64,000 bases of DNA from positions 27,761 to 91,760 of the forward strand of contig WTXD01000085.1 of NCBI GenBank assembly GCA_022496205.1. The letters run 5' to 3'. The stretch's first letter is position 1; the number at the start of each line of letters is the position of its first letter. Of this stretch, positions 34,223 to 44,993 are shown one piece after another. Origin of the DNA: Gloeopeniophorella convolvens. Lineage: Eukaryota > Basidiomycota > Agaricomycetes > Russulales. A model generated the notes under the pieces. It saw only the letters and a program-made list of their open reading frames with translations. It searched no databases and was not told the origin of the DNA. A program made the translations under genes and the position numbers.

Positions 34223-37200
34223 TCAGCCGGAGTACGTGAACCAGCTTGTGCTGCGAAACTAGAGTGTAAGTGGGTTAATGAGGACGGATGCAAGGGCACG
34301 TACCGTGCGTCGACAGCCTCCTTGCGCACCGCACGCTTTGGGTCGTCCAGCGCCTTCGTGAGCTCGCGCAGTACCGTCGCCTTCTGCGGATGCAGCACAT
34401 CATACCGCACGATCTTCGGGAGCACCGCGAGGTACTTCAGCGCGCTGACGCGCACCCTCTGCTCACCGCCACGTCAGCAACCGGGAAATTGTTGTTCAGG
34501 GGCGGCTACGCACAATGTCGGGCATCTCGGCCGCAGCACTGTTGCGCAGCATCACGCCCGTGAGGCTCGCCGCGTGTTCTGCGACGACGTTGCCATCCTT
34601 GACCGTCTTTGCACCCGCGTCGACGTCCGCTTGAGCGGCAGCGAGCAAGGTGTCGATGACGCCCGCACGGAGCGCGGGGTCCGGCAAGGAGAGCCCGCGC
34701 AGCAGCAGGGGCATGAGCGTCGGCAGCTCGTGCGCGTACGCTTGCTTCGGGATCGCTTTGATGAGCGCAGCCAGCGCGACGAGGTAGGCGGTCTGCCGCT
34801 GGGGCACTGCGGCGGATGTCAGAACAAACTAGGGCATCGCGGAGGGGTGGCTGACCGCCGGGATCTTGGGCGCCATCTATGATCTTCGGGAGGACGTTGT
34901 TCGCATACTTCTGGGCATGTAGGATCTGGGGGAAGATGACTTAGCTGACATCGGCGACGAGCAAACGATGTGCATACCTTGATGACGGCGTGGTTGGGCT
35001 TCGTCAGCACCTTGTCCGCCGCGCCAATCTGGCCAATAGCACGGGCAGCGTCCCAGCCGACCTCTGCGTCGTTGAAGATCTCGAAGAGCCGGTTGACGAA
35101 CGTCAGAGACTCTCGGTGGCCCCTGACCAGGAGCGCTCTCGAGATCTGGGGCAAGTGAGTGAGGGGTCGCATGCAGAGGCTGAAGAGCGCGCACCCATGC
35201 CCACGCTGAGATTGCATGTCGCCGCGCGGCGTGGTCGTGAGCTGTGGCGATCTGATCAAGCCAGAATCTCTGATAAATGGGTGCCAGGAAGCTATCAAGA
35301 TCTTCCACAGAACATTAGAAGCTTATCTTACTCAAGTTTGCTATGAAGCCCTCACCAGGTGCGCGTTTATTCACAACGGCGGCTACGACATGCCATGCAC
35401 ACTCCCGCTGCGCGTCGGTATGGGCATGGCGTATGCTCCAGTTCAACAGATGTATGAGGAACTGGCCCAGATCATCTACCGGCACCTTGACCTATCTCAA
35501 GATTAGAAGCCAGAACGATCGTAAGAAGAAAGCACGCACCTCTGGATGTAGTGCAACTACGGCTTCCGAGAACAATACCACGAGGTTAGCCTGACCCTCG
35601 GATGCAGTGGGCTGGCGAAAGAATCAGACCGCGCTGGGAATGAACGAGATCATGTATCTACCTCGAAAGGTGCGAAGTTCGTGTCGGCGGGTAGTTTCAG
35701 GTCACCTACAGCAAGCACGCCGATCTCTCCTTTCATATACGCTGCGAAGAGCGTCGAAGCGAAAGGCTCCTGCTTCCTGCATGACTCCTGTCAGCCTCTT
35801 CCCTTCCCATCGGACGTAGGTATAGACTCACGAAGCAGGTAACGACTGCACGACGAGGTTCACTAAACGCGCAGCGACTCCGATGATGCGTGGGTCCGCC
35901 GGCACGCCCTCGCCGTCAGCAGGCGCAAGAACAGCATGCGCCGTGAGGTTGAACAGCCGCGGTACCAGGCGCTCGATGTATTTCTGCACGTCCGTATCCC
36001 CACGCGCGACCTTGCGCGCGAGCACGCCTGCGAGTGTTGACAGCAGAGCATGCGCGTATGCTGCAGTAGGCTCGGGGTCCGCCGCTGGCGGACGCAGCAG
36101 GCTAAGACGCACGGAGAGACGCACAACGAGCGTCTCGAAGAGATCCGGATGCTCGCAGAGATGCGCGAGCGCTGCAAGGGCCGCAAGGTAGCGCTCTCGT
36201 GAGGTGGCGTCGTCTCGTGCGGGCGCTTGATCTGGGAGTACGGAGAAGAGAAGCGGGAGGGTGATTTGTGCGATATGAGATGGTGTTTTGGTGGAAATGG
36301 TTTTGAGTAGGTCGAGAGCCGCTTCGCTATAATTCTGTGAGCACGCAGAAGACTATGAAATGCAGAGATAGTGTTTACCTTGCACCAGCGAGCTCCTCGT
36401 TTTGGCCTGAGATGACTTCGTTCACCTTCTGCACCACAAATCCAACTTCTTCGTCGTCCAGAAGGCCGGGTGTTGTTATTACGCCTCCTAAGCCTTCTAT
36501 CGCAGAGAGTGATGAGGAGCGGGCAGTCAACCCAGTGATCAAGATTCCGAGCACCTCGTCCTTGAAGGGCAGGAGGAAGATCTCCGTATCGGCGGCTTTG
36601 GATGTGGAATCGCGTGCAGCAGCGATCACAGAGGAGAGAAGTGTAAGCACCGGGCCTCTGTTGGGAAGTTCATCCGGATTGACAAAGAGCTCGATGAGGT
36701 GAGGAACAACATGAGACACCGTGTAACGCGATACAGACGCTATGGGAGCTCTAGTAAGAAACGAAATACAGTTGGAGAAAGGGCATACTGACGCGTTGTC
36801 GACATGAACGCACACAAGACCTTGATGGCGGGCTTCGCCTGGCTCTTCTCCGGCTCTTTCAGGATCTGTATGCACTCTTCGCAAGCATCTTTCGCAAGAC
36901 CGTCGATTTCGGCATCTACAGTATTATCCTGATAAATTGTCTTGATGAGAACTTGCGTCGTATTCAGCGCTTCCTGCTCAGTCTCGGGGTCCGTTGGCTG
37001 GAAGATCTCGAGCTTGAGGGAGCTCCAGAGTTTACGCGCCGAATTACGCGCAATTCCAGAGCCATATACTGGGAGACAAACAGAGAGTGTTTGAAGGGTG
37101 TCACGCTTCCCCAGGTGAGCCCGGCATAATGCTGTCGCAGGTAAAGACGTACCTTCGTCGCAGGTGATCCAGCGTTGATCTTGTCAAGGAAGAGTGGGAT

Positions 37201-38305
37201 TGCAAGGTTGCCGAATAACGGGCTGCCGCTCAGAGATGACCTAGGGGCGTTATGAGTCCGTGGGAGGTACCGCGCATATAGACGGATTCCTACCGGAGGG
37301 CCTTCTTCAGGTCATCCGCTGTGATGCCATAAGGGTCTCCTGGAGGAGGCCGGAATGTAATTGGAAAATAGCAAAACGTAACGTTGAACAGATCCTGGAG
37401 GAGGCGTCGGGGGTTGATCATGAGACAGGACGAAAGACTAAAACTCACCTCAAATTTTGCAGAAATGTCAAACTCTACAGCAAGAACTCTGGCGATAGCG
37501 AATGCGAGCATGAGATTTCGAGGGTCTTTCTCTCCGTCTACCAAGGCAATGTAACCAGAGAGGAACCGATCCCCCATGCTCTTCAGTGCTACCGAAAAAT
37601 GAGCATACGAAAGAAGGGACAACCAAGTAGCTCGCTCACCATTTCGATGTAATGCAATTAACGAATCGAAGATGGAAAAGACCGTGTAGCGTTGCACTTG
37701 AACCAATGCCTGCATCTTCACATGAGCGAATATCCTGCACTTGCATCGGCATCGCTGTAACCGTGAGCGGAGAAAAGGCGCACGCTACACAGATGTCTAC
37801 TATATCATCTGGGATCAGGGAGGAGACGTGGGTGAGGGCGAGAATCCCTTTCAGGGCAGGAATTATGGTTTCAGTATCTTCTAACTTGGACGTAAAGAAC
37901 GCCACCAGGACCTTGGCTGCATGGCGAAACGACTTCATGAGCTTTCGGACAGGATAGCATGGTACTCACCTGACTGGTGGTTGAATTTGTCCGGGGGGCA
38001 TTTACCCACTACAGATGCCAGAAACTCGACGCCTGCAGGAGTCACGTTAGCACGGCGGGCGCAAAAGGCGTATGACACACACCTTTATTCCTAAGATTAT
38101 CCTCCTCGGAAGTCAGGTACTCTCCTAGTGCCTTCACGACGTGAACGAGTTTGAGTTCGCCATTGGCGATACCTGCAGACTCAGACTGATCTCAGGATAA
38201 GGTCTTCCCCGTGAGCACGAACGGTTTACCTGATGCAGTGTCCTCTATTTCCCGATCTTGTGGAGAGGCGACCCAAGTACGAACGTAGCGTTTGGCCACC
38301 TCCAT
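34223..38305 (-). CDS. MMS19: MMS19-type HEAT-repeat protein (cytosolic Fe-S assembly, DNA repair)
   Basis: MMS19/MET18 is the HEAT-repeat scaffold of the cytosolic iron-sulphur targeting complex. It delivers clusters to DNA polymerases and helicases and supports TFIIH and nucleotide excision repair. The start codon is at 38303-38305 (MEVAKRYVRTWV). Exon 2 gives KLVHVVKALGEYLTSEEDNL, then FLASVVGKCPPDKFNHQS and AKVLVAFFTSKLEDTETIIP, the diagnostic N-terminal order. Around 37360-37300 lies CYFPITFRPPPGDPYGITA, the most conserved MMS19 block. HEAT repeats continue to the end. The last splice joins KRAVRKEAVDAR to TSWFTYSG and a stop at 34223-34225, the usual MMS19 terminus. Over ten short introns; expected length about 1000-1100 aa. 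Head-to-head with NDUFAF7, 252 bp between the starts. Confidence 0.9.
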
Positions 38306-38557
38306 GTCGGGTGCGATGTGCAGATGGCGTCCGAGACGGCTGCAGTTGGTGGTGCAGGTCAGAATTTCGAGCCTGAATTTGGCGCGCGCTTATGTACGCA
38401 GTGGACGTGATTCACGGACTCCGACCTGGTTCGCGTCAAAGCCCTCCCTTGTGTCTGTGACCTCCTCCGACCTCTTCAACGCGACTCCAACCACGACGCC
38501 GTCGCCATTTCCCCGCCGCGTGCGCCCTCCACCTAACAAGACCACTGCGCGCGGCTC

Positions 38558-40252
38558 ATGCGCCACCTGGGCACACCCATCGCCCGAGCCCTCGCACGAC
38601 GCCCCCGCTCGACCACTCCTGCGCTTCCTCAACTCATCCGCCCGTTCACTTCCACTACCACCGCGCTACGTGCCGCAAAGAATCCCAAGGACCGCATCAA
38701 CTACAACCCCGAGATATTCTTCGATGAGGCGCCGGACCCGGAACACACATCCTACGCGCGCGTCACCGCAAACGACCTCGAGCGGCACACGAAGCCGCCG
38801 ACGCGCGTAAAGATGCTCGTGCGCGACTTCATCGAGGACTCGCTCTACAACCCGCACTATGGCTACTTCCCGCAGCAGGCGACGATATTCACGTCCGCGG
38901 GCGACCCCATCGACTTTCGCGCCATGCGCGACTCGGTGGAGTTCCAGAACGAGGTGGCGAAGCGGTACTCTGCGTACGGTGCCGAGGAGGAAGGGCCGGG
39001 CAGGCAGATCTGGCATACGCCAACCGAATTATTCAAGGTGCGTGCCCTATTCGCGTGCGTGGTGCAGAAGGTGACGTCCGCCCCAGCCATACTACGGGCA
39101 GGCCATTGCGCAATGCATTGTGTCGGAGTACCTCTTGAAGTACTTTCCCTATGAGGACCTCACCATATACGAAATTGGTGCGGGGAACGGCACACTGGCC
39201 ATGGACATCCTCGACTTTATTCGCGACGAGTACCCGGAGGTCTATGAACGCACTCACTACAATATTGTGGAGATCAGCGGCCGGCTCGCAAAGATGCAGC
39301 GGAAACTGCTCGTGCCACGGCACTCATGCGTCAACGTCACCCACCAAAGTATCTTTCACTGGAACAAACGCGAGCCAGCGCCTTGTTTCTTCCTTGCCAT
39401 GGAAGTCATCGTGCGTTTCTGGCCTTCCTCTCCCCGTTCTGCTGTGCTCATGCCACGCAGGACAACTTCGCGCATGATATGATCCGCTACGACTACCGCA
39501 CCTTGGAACCATACCAGGCCCTCATCACCGTCGACGCCAAAGGCGACTATGGCATCTACTACACACTCGTCACCGACCCGCTCATCTCCTCGTTCATCAA
39601 CCTCCGCCGGCGTCTCGGACACCCTCCACCACTACCCACCATCCTCAAAAATCCTTCGATGCGTTCGATATACAACCGCCTCCCCTTCGCGCCGAACCTA
39701 TCGATGCCGGAGTACATCCCAACCCGCCTTCTGAGCCTTCTGCGCACGTTACGCGCCCATTTCCCGCGACATCGACTGCTCCTCTCGGACTTCAGCGCAC
39801 TACCAGACACAATCCCGGGCGTGAACGCGCCCGTCGTGCAGGCACGCGTGCGTGGGAAGGCGGTCGCATGCTCGACGCTGTTCGTGCACCCAGGACTATT
39901 CGACATCTTCTTCCCAACGGACTTTGGCCGCCTGCGCGACATGTACGAGCACGTGCTGGCGCAGCCCCGCGCGGGCGACCGCGCGGTGCCCTCGGCGCCG
40001 AGCCCGCTCGCGAGCTCCGCGTCGTCGCTGTCTGCCGGCGCGGGCTTCTTCTCGTCGTACCAGCCACGCAACCGCCGTGTGCCGCTCGACGGCGTCGCGA
40101 GCGCGAGCGGGCTGCCCGTCGGCGAGCGCAAGTCGAGCGTGTTCACGCATGCGGAGTTCATGGAGACGTATGCGGACCTCGCGAGCACACGCCTGCGTAG
40201 TGGCGAGAACCCGCTCGTGGACTATTACAAGAATGTCAAGTTTTTGTTCTAG
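38558..40252 (+). CDS. NDUFAF7: NDUFAF7/MidA-type mitochondrial protein arginine methyltransferase
   Basis: Methyltransf_28 (DUF185) family; in animals NDUFAF7 dimethylates an Arg of the complex I subunit NDUFS2 during assembly. Exons 38558-39037, 39087-39410 and 39461-40252 splice in frame to 531 aa. The N-terminus (MRHLGTPIARALARRPRS) is basic and without acidic residues, fitting a mitochondrial targeting peptide. Residues 80-110 hold FIEDSLYNPHYGYF. After intron 1 comes PYYGQAIAQ and the SAM-binding motif IYEIGAGNGTLAMDIL. Exon 3 starts DNFAHDMIRYDY, with LLLSDFSALPD and VVQARVRGKAV farther on and YKNVKFLF at the end. An Ala/Ser-rich insertion around residues 430-460 is unusual. Its stop is only 47 bp from the stop of the convergent METTL13-like gene. 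Confidence 0.9.
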
Positions 40253-40299
40253 TCTAGCCTGCTGCGGCCTTCATCCGGCCGTCGCGACCCCCACTCTAT

Positions 40300-41374
40300 T
40301 CAGTTACGCAGGATGTACAGGTAGTAATGGAAGGCGTCCCCGATCTGCTGAATCTCGAGCGTCGTGTCTGGGCGTGTCAGATAGCGTCGTCGGAAATGTG
40401 GCTGGCCGAATGTCAGGTAAAGAAAGGCGCCGCTGCCCTTTCGCAGAACCCTGCGGACACGATGTGGGTAGTCAATGTCGCAATCAAGAGTAGTGGAGGC
40501 CGTGCGCACCTGAGAACCTCGTCGACCTCTTTTGTGCAGTCGTCGATGACTTGCTTTGGAGGATCCTGCGATGGCCGAGAGGATATGAAGGTGTATGCTT
40601 GTGCAGCACCTCAGACAGACGCACCCAGACATCGCCCTTCGCGGTCATCATGGCGTCCATTGTACCTCAGATCACGCATGAATCTCGAGCAAGGTTAATG
40701 AATGGTCGCGCGATGTAGTACCTTTGTCAACTGCGACGTCAAAACTACCGTCCTCGAATTTAAGATCACGAATGTCCATTTCGTGCCCTGTGACAAGGAT
40801 TACACCTCAATGCCAACCACACAGTTGGGAGAACGTACACTCCATTTCTGGCCGTGCTTCCTGATGCCTCGCGCGCATACGCTCAACCACTACAGCCGAG
40901 TACTGAAGGGCGCGCCGGTGTTACGCAGATGCTTTTGATGAGGTACACCACGCACGTCGATGTTGATTATATTATTGTACCCATCATCATACATCTGTGC
41001 GCATATATAGACCACCATCGCACAGGAACCACACAAAGACGCACATCTTCTGACAATGTCGAGTTGCCGCATCCGAGCATGAGGATCCGTGCATTTTTGT
41101 CGGGCAGCGCTGCGCGGATGAGAGGCGCGACGTCCGCGTACTTCTTAAACCAATCAAACGTTGCGTCGTCTTCCTCTCTTCGCGCGCCAGCGGCCTGGAT
41201 GAGAAACTGCCAAGCAGCAGCTGCCGAGGCCGACTCACTGCGTGTACCTCTGGTCCCTGCCAAAGCGCCCGCCGATGATCAAAGGGACGAACAACGGCCG
41301 ATCCGACGCGTCAGTGCGCACCAGTACTCCTGCGTCCCGTATTCCTCATTCTTGACAGGCAAGACGTGCGCCAT
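40300..41374 (-). CDS. METTL13/EEF1AKMT-like class I methyltransferase
   Basis: Seven-beta-strand SAM-dependent methyltransferase of the METTL13 N-domain/EEF1AKMT4 type, a family that methylates elongation factor 1A. The start at 41372-41374 gives LPVKNEEYGTQEYW, the conserved opening. Next comes FDWFKKYADVAPLI and motif I ILMLGCGNSTLSE (about 41080), then MYDDGYNNIINID, AVVVERMRAR, DGSFDVAVDKGT and MDAMMTAKGDVW in separate exons. The final exon gives GAFLYLTFGQPHFRRRYL and a stop at 40300-40302. About six introns; the first splice after EYW is uncertain. Divergent from the first TMEM14 gene (294 bp between starts). Confidence 0.85.
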
Positions 41375-41668
41375 CGTCAGCGCGATGACTGCGACCCGAG
41401 TCGGTGCGAACTGGAGCGGACTAGAACGGTCAGAGTTATTCAGCGAGCGCTCGGCGCTCGTAGCAGAAGCGCGCATGTGAGCCCGGGCCGGTCGCGGGGC
41501 CGGGGCCACGAGGCCAGCCGGACCTTCCCCGCATTCTGGGGCAACCGTCGTGCCGCCGCTTGATCATACGCGTCCCAGGCCCTCGCACGCCTTCTCACAC
41601 GTCTCCCACAAATACCACCACCTACTCACCCTCCCGCCTCCTCACTCTAGAAGTAAACCGCTGAAGCC

Positions 41669-42159
41669 ATGGTGCGTTGCTGTCCGTTGGGGCGTGAGGC
41701 ATCGCTCTGATGTCCATCGCGCGCCGCGACCACAGTCTGCCATCCCCGCATTCGTTATGGGCACGCTGTGCATCGTTGGGGGCGTGACGGGCTACGTCCG
41801 CACGCGCTCTATCCCCTCGCTAGTTGCAGGCGTCGGGTATGCATCCGATGCTCTCCTATCGTAAGCAACCCTCTCACATAACTGTTCGTTTGCAGTGTCG
41901 GCGCGCTCTACTTGTACAGTGGGAACAGCATCCGCAAGCACAGTTCCGGCGGACTCGAGACGGCGCTCGGTGAGCAACGCCCCACATGTTTGTTGTGTGC
42001 GCGTGGCTGACGAACCTAATGTCACAAGGCGCCTCCGCGGTTCTGCTGCTGTCCTCGCTTCCTCGGTTCTCCAAGGGTCCAATCCCCGCCATGCTGACCG
42101 TCACCTCCGCCGTGACTGGCGCGTACTACGGCAAGACGGTGTACAACCTGCGTCAATGA
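41669..42159 (+). CDS. TMEM14-family small membrane protein, paralogue A
   Basis: TMEM14 (UPF0136) proteins are about 100-aa, four-helix mitochondrial or endomembrane proteins; the animal member TMEM14C moves porphyrin. Exons 41669-41671, 41736-41836, 41896-41969 and 42029-42159 give 102 aa with all phases in agreement. Exon 1 is only the start codon: the intron begins directly after ATG (donor GTGCGT). The protein reads SAIPAFVMGTLCIVGGVTGY, TRSIPSLVAGVG, ALYLYSGNSI, ASAVLLLSSLPRF and ends GAYYGKTVYNLRQ. The alternative reading from an internal Met would lose the conserved SAIPA start. Paralogue B lies 1.2 kb downstream with the same structure. Confidence 0.88.
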
Positions 42160-43404
42160 GCGCGTGGCGTTTGGATGCGTGTCGAGGCTCTGCGCCCGCT
42201 CCCACCCTAGTTTGTAAACTATAGTGTACTGCTGTCTTGCGTTTGGATGGTTTAGGTGCTTTGCATACTTTCGCCCTTAACACTGCAAATTTTGCTTTGC
42301 GACAGGGACCTCACCGATCTCGAGTTTTGGTCCGAGCGCTGCCATGTGAACTGAGTTTGTTTGGGCATTGGGTCCGCGTGTTCGCTGGAGCGTGCAGTCT
42401 TTGCGTTCGGGGCTTCGCCAGAGAGACAGCCTTTGGGGTAACATTGGGAGTCACTGTTCGTGAAGTCAAAGATCTCGCTGACCAGCTACGGTATGGCGAG
42501 TGCGAATGACGAGCGGTCGTTACGCGGAATGAAGGCACCGGACCGGGCGAGATTCCGAGTTTGGGGCCAGCTGGGGCCAGGCCGCGTTAACCGAGAGTCT
42601 CGTTCGCGTCGTACCACCACCTCACCCCCAGGAAAGCGGCTTACGCCTTGGCCTGCTCGGAATCTTGGTGCTTACAGACTCTGAAACCTCTGAAAGGAAT
42701 GCCAGGGTAGCCCACGGCCCAGCCTGATCGCCCGTGAATAGGCCGCGTGGCCCTCCTCGATTCCCCGCCCTCGCAATCATGAAGCGAGTATGGCCATTCG
42801 ACGCATACAGTAATGTGCAGCACAATTAACTAGGGCTTAGGACCTGAAGTGCTGATTACTTGCTCGGCAGACGCGTGTTCTTGAGCGCGTACGGTCCATC
42901 TATCTTACAGACAACCTACAAACTGGAACCCTAGGTCACAACACCAAGGAAAGCTACCCAAGATAAGCGTTGCATTGCTCATCTCGGATCACAAGCCGCG
43001 GAGGCGCTGCAAGCTACAAGCTTTCCCCGAAGATATTGCTAGCCCCTCCAGCCGCATAAGCTGCTGACCCAGCCTAGCTCGGCACCACCATGCGGGGAAG
43101 GGTTTGCCAGCAACCAGAAGCCTCGACCGCTACCGCTGCTCATCTTCCTCCCGAGTCTGCGTCGCAAGCATCACGCGATGCACGTTGCATGGTGCGACTC
43201 GCTGTGCGAAGCCACAATGGACCCCGGCTCCGGCCGATTCCTGCATTCTGGATCGGCCCCGGCTGGGGTCACGACCTCCCCGCTCGCGCGTAAATACGCA
43301 CCCATACCTCCCTGTATACAAGATCATTGCACTCGCTCCATTACGACTGTTCATACCAAGCAACCCCTGTTATACCCTTACCCTTTACCACATCTACGAA
43401 CCAC
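42160..43404. other. Intergenic region between the two TMEM14 paralogues
   Basis: 1.2 kb with no supported gene. Short frames here lack domains. It contains the 3' region of paralogue A and the upstream region of paralogue B. Confidence 0.4.
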
Positions 43405-43897
43405 ATGGTGCGTCTTGCTCCCTGTAAGCGCATAGGGCGCCGCCGCTGATGCTTGTCGCGCAGTCTGCCATTCCCGCGTTGATCATGGGTACATCGTGCA
43501 TCGTCGGCGGTGCGACCAGTTTTGCGCGCACGCGCTCCATCCCGTCCGTCGTGGCCGGCGTCGGGTACGCACTACTCGCTCGCTCTCTCCCCTGTCTTTC
43601 GCCCCTGACCCTTGTGCCCGCAGCATCGGCACGCTCTACCTCTACAGCGGGGAACACCTGCGCTCGCCAACGACGCGTGGACCTGAGGCTGCGCTAGGTA
43701 TGTGCTACCTCCGTTGGCGTGACGCTGTGTACTGATGGGTGCCGGCAGGCGCATCGGCGCTGTTGTTGGCGACATCGCTGCCCCGCGCAGCGCGGGGACC
43801 AGTGCCTGCTATGATAACGCTCATGGCCACCGCAACCGGCGCATATTATGCGCAGACGGTATACAACATGCGTCGGCGCGAGCGCGACGAGGAGTAG
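43405..43897 (+). CDS. TMEM14-family small membrane protein, paralogue B
   Basis: Tandem duplicate of paralogue A. The ATG at 43405-43407 again forms a three-base first exon followed by donor GTGCGT; exon 2 starts at 43464 (SAIPALIMGTSCIVGGATSF). Later exons give SIPSVVAGVG, TLYLYSGEHL, EAALG, ASALLLATSLP and TATGAYYAQTVYNMRRR, with a stop at 43895-43897. Intron positions match paralogue A, so the duplication copied the whole gene. The protein differs from A in a longer basic/acidic C-terminus (RRRERDEE) and in loop residues. Lies just before the second NLR region. Confidence 0.86.
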
Positions 43898-44097
43898 GAC
43901 CGGCTTACGTCCGTTCTTCCTCTTCCGACACGACTATGTATGAGTATCGAAGTTACTATAATGTGAAAGTACCAGGCTAATCTCTATATCAACTTTCTGC
44001 CGCTGACCTGTGCGTGGGTTCGGATGCCTGCTGGGCGCGGGCGCTGGGTCTTCGGGGAGGCTGTCGTCTTTGCGGCATAGCTCACTATTGACTCATC

Positions 44098-44370
44098 ATG
44101 AGGTGCGGCGGGCGGGCCGGTGGCAGCGGCGGAGATCTCTTGTCTTGGAACGACTTCCCCATCATCGAGCAGAACAAGCTGCGCCTCAGTTTCTTCAGCC
44201 TGCCTCTGTACGTCGCCGGCGCGACGGGCCTGGTTAACGTCACGTCAGGGATACTCTATCAGATGCGGGATGGGGTGGTACCTGTGCATTCCCTATTCTG
44301 GTTGGCGGTGGTGCGGGCACTGAGTGATTGCAGGGTACAGGGCTCGAGACGCCTGATTTTGGTAAGTTAT
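44098..44370 (+). pseudogene. Sedolisin (peptidase S53) pseudogene 6, C-terminal fragment
   Basis: Plus-strand fragment reading NDFPIIEQNKLRLSFFSLPL, YVAGATGLVNVTSG and, after an intron-like gap, TGLETPDFG at about 44340-44365. This matches the C-terminal order of sedolisins (PLGFLNPLLYS, DITSG, VTGLGTPDF). It is convergent with NLR copy 5, the same arrangement as in the other units but inverted on the chromosome. Nothing of the catalytic region was recognised upstream. Confidence 0.65.
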
Positions 44371-44993
44371 AGGCGATTATCTGGTTTTAGTACGTAGGAA
44401 GAGTACGTTACGCGGTGGGCTCGGGCAGTGGCGCTGAGAATGGAACACTGCACGGACAATTAATTCAGTGAGCGCGCAGCTGACACACCATCGTAAACGA
44501 AAGGAACCATAGCACGGTCACATTGTCGCTCGGCCTAGACGGCCTTGCCATGACTCTCGTTGCCGTTTTCGACCCGCATGACGATCAGCCAGTGACTTTG
44601 GTGAGATTTTTATGACAGTCCTACTCAAATTTTAGCTTTATCGCGATATGGGGTCGATAAATACACAAGGTCGAAGGTACGTATCGAGTCCTCGAAACGC
44701 AGAAAATATACAGTCCGTCCTCGGAATAGGGGGCACAGGGCGAGGGAGTCGGGCACGCAAGATCCCGAGAAGACGACTTATATCGATAGTGAGAGGCTTC
44801 CAGTAGCCAATACCCCAGACTCCTTCTGACAGGCTGCCTTTGGGATTCACCACTTGTTCACCACGACTACTGCTACTTGGTCCTTGCATGGCTAAACATA
44901 CCATCAGCACCGCAAAAACACACGCGAGGTGACTCTTACCTCATCACGCCGTCTCACCGACCAGAATCTGAACTCGCAAATCCGTGTGGCGTA
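44371..44993 (-). repeat. Post-NLR conserved block, copy 5 (inverted)
   Basis: The stretch 44635-44760 read on the minus strand matches the blocks after copies 2, 3 and especially 4 (GAGGACGGACTGTAT, TTTCTGCGTTTCGAGG, TAAAGCTAAAATT). No gene. Confidence 0.55.

Noticed and set aside
34097..34882. 261-codon plus-strand frame
   Set aside because: It overlaps the last exons of MMS19 on the other strand and has no recognisable domain.
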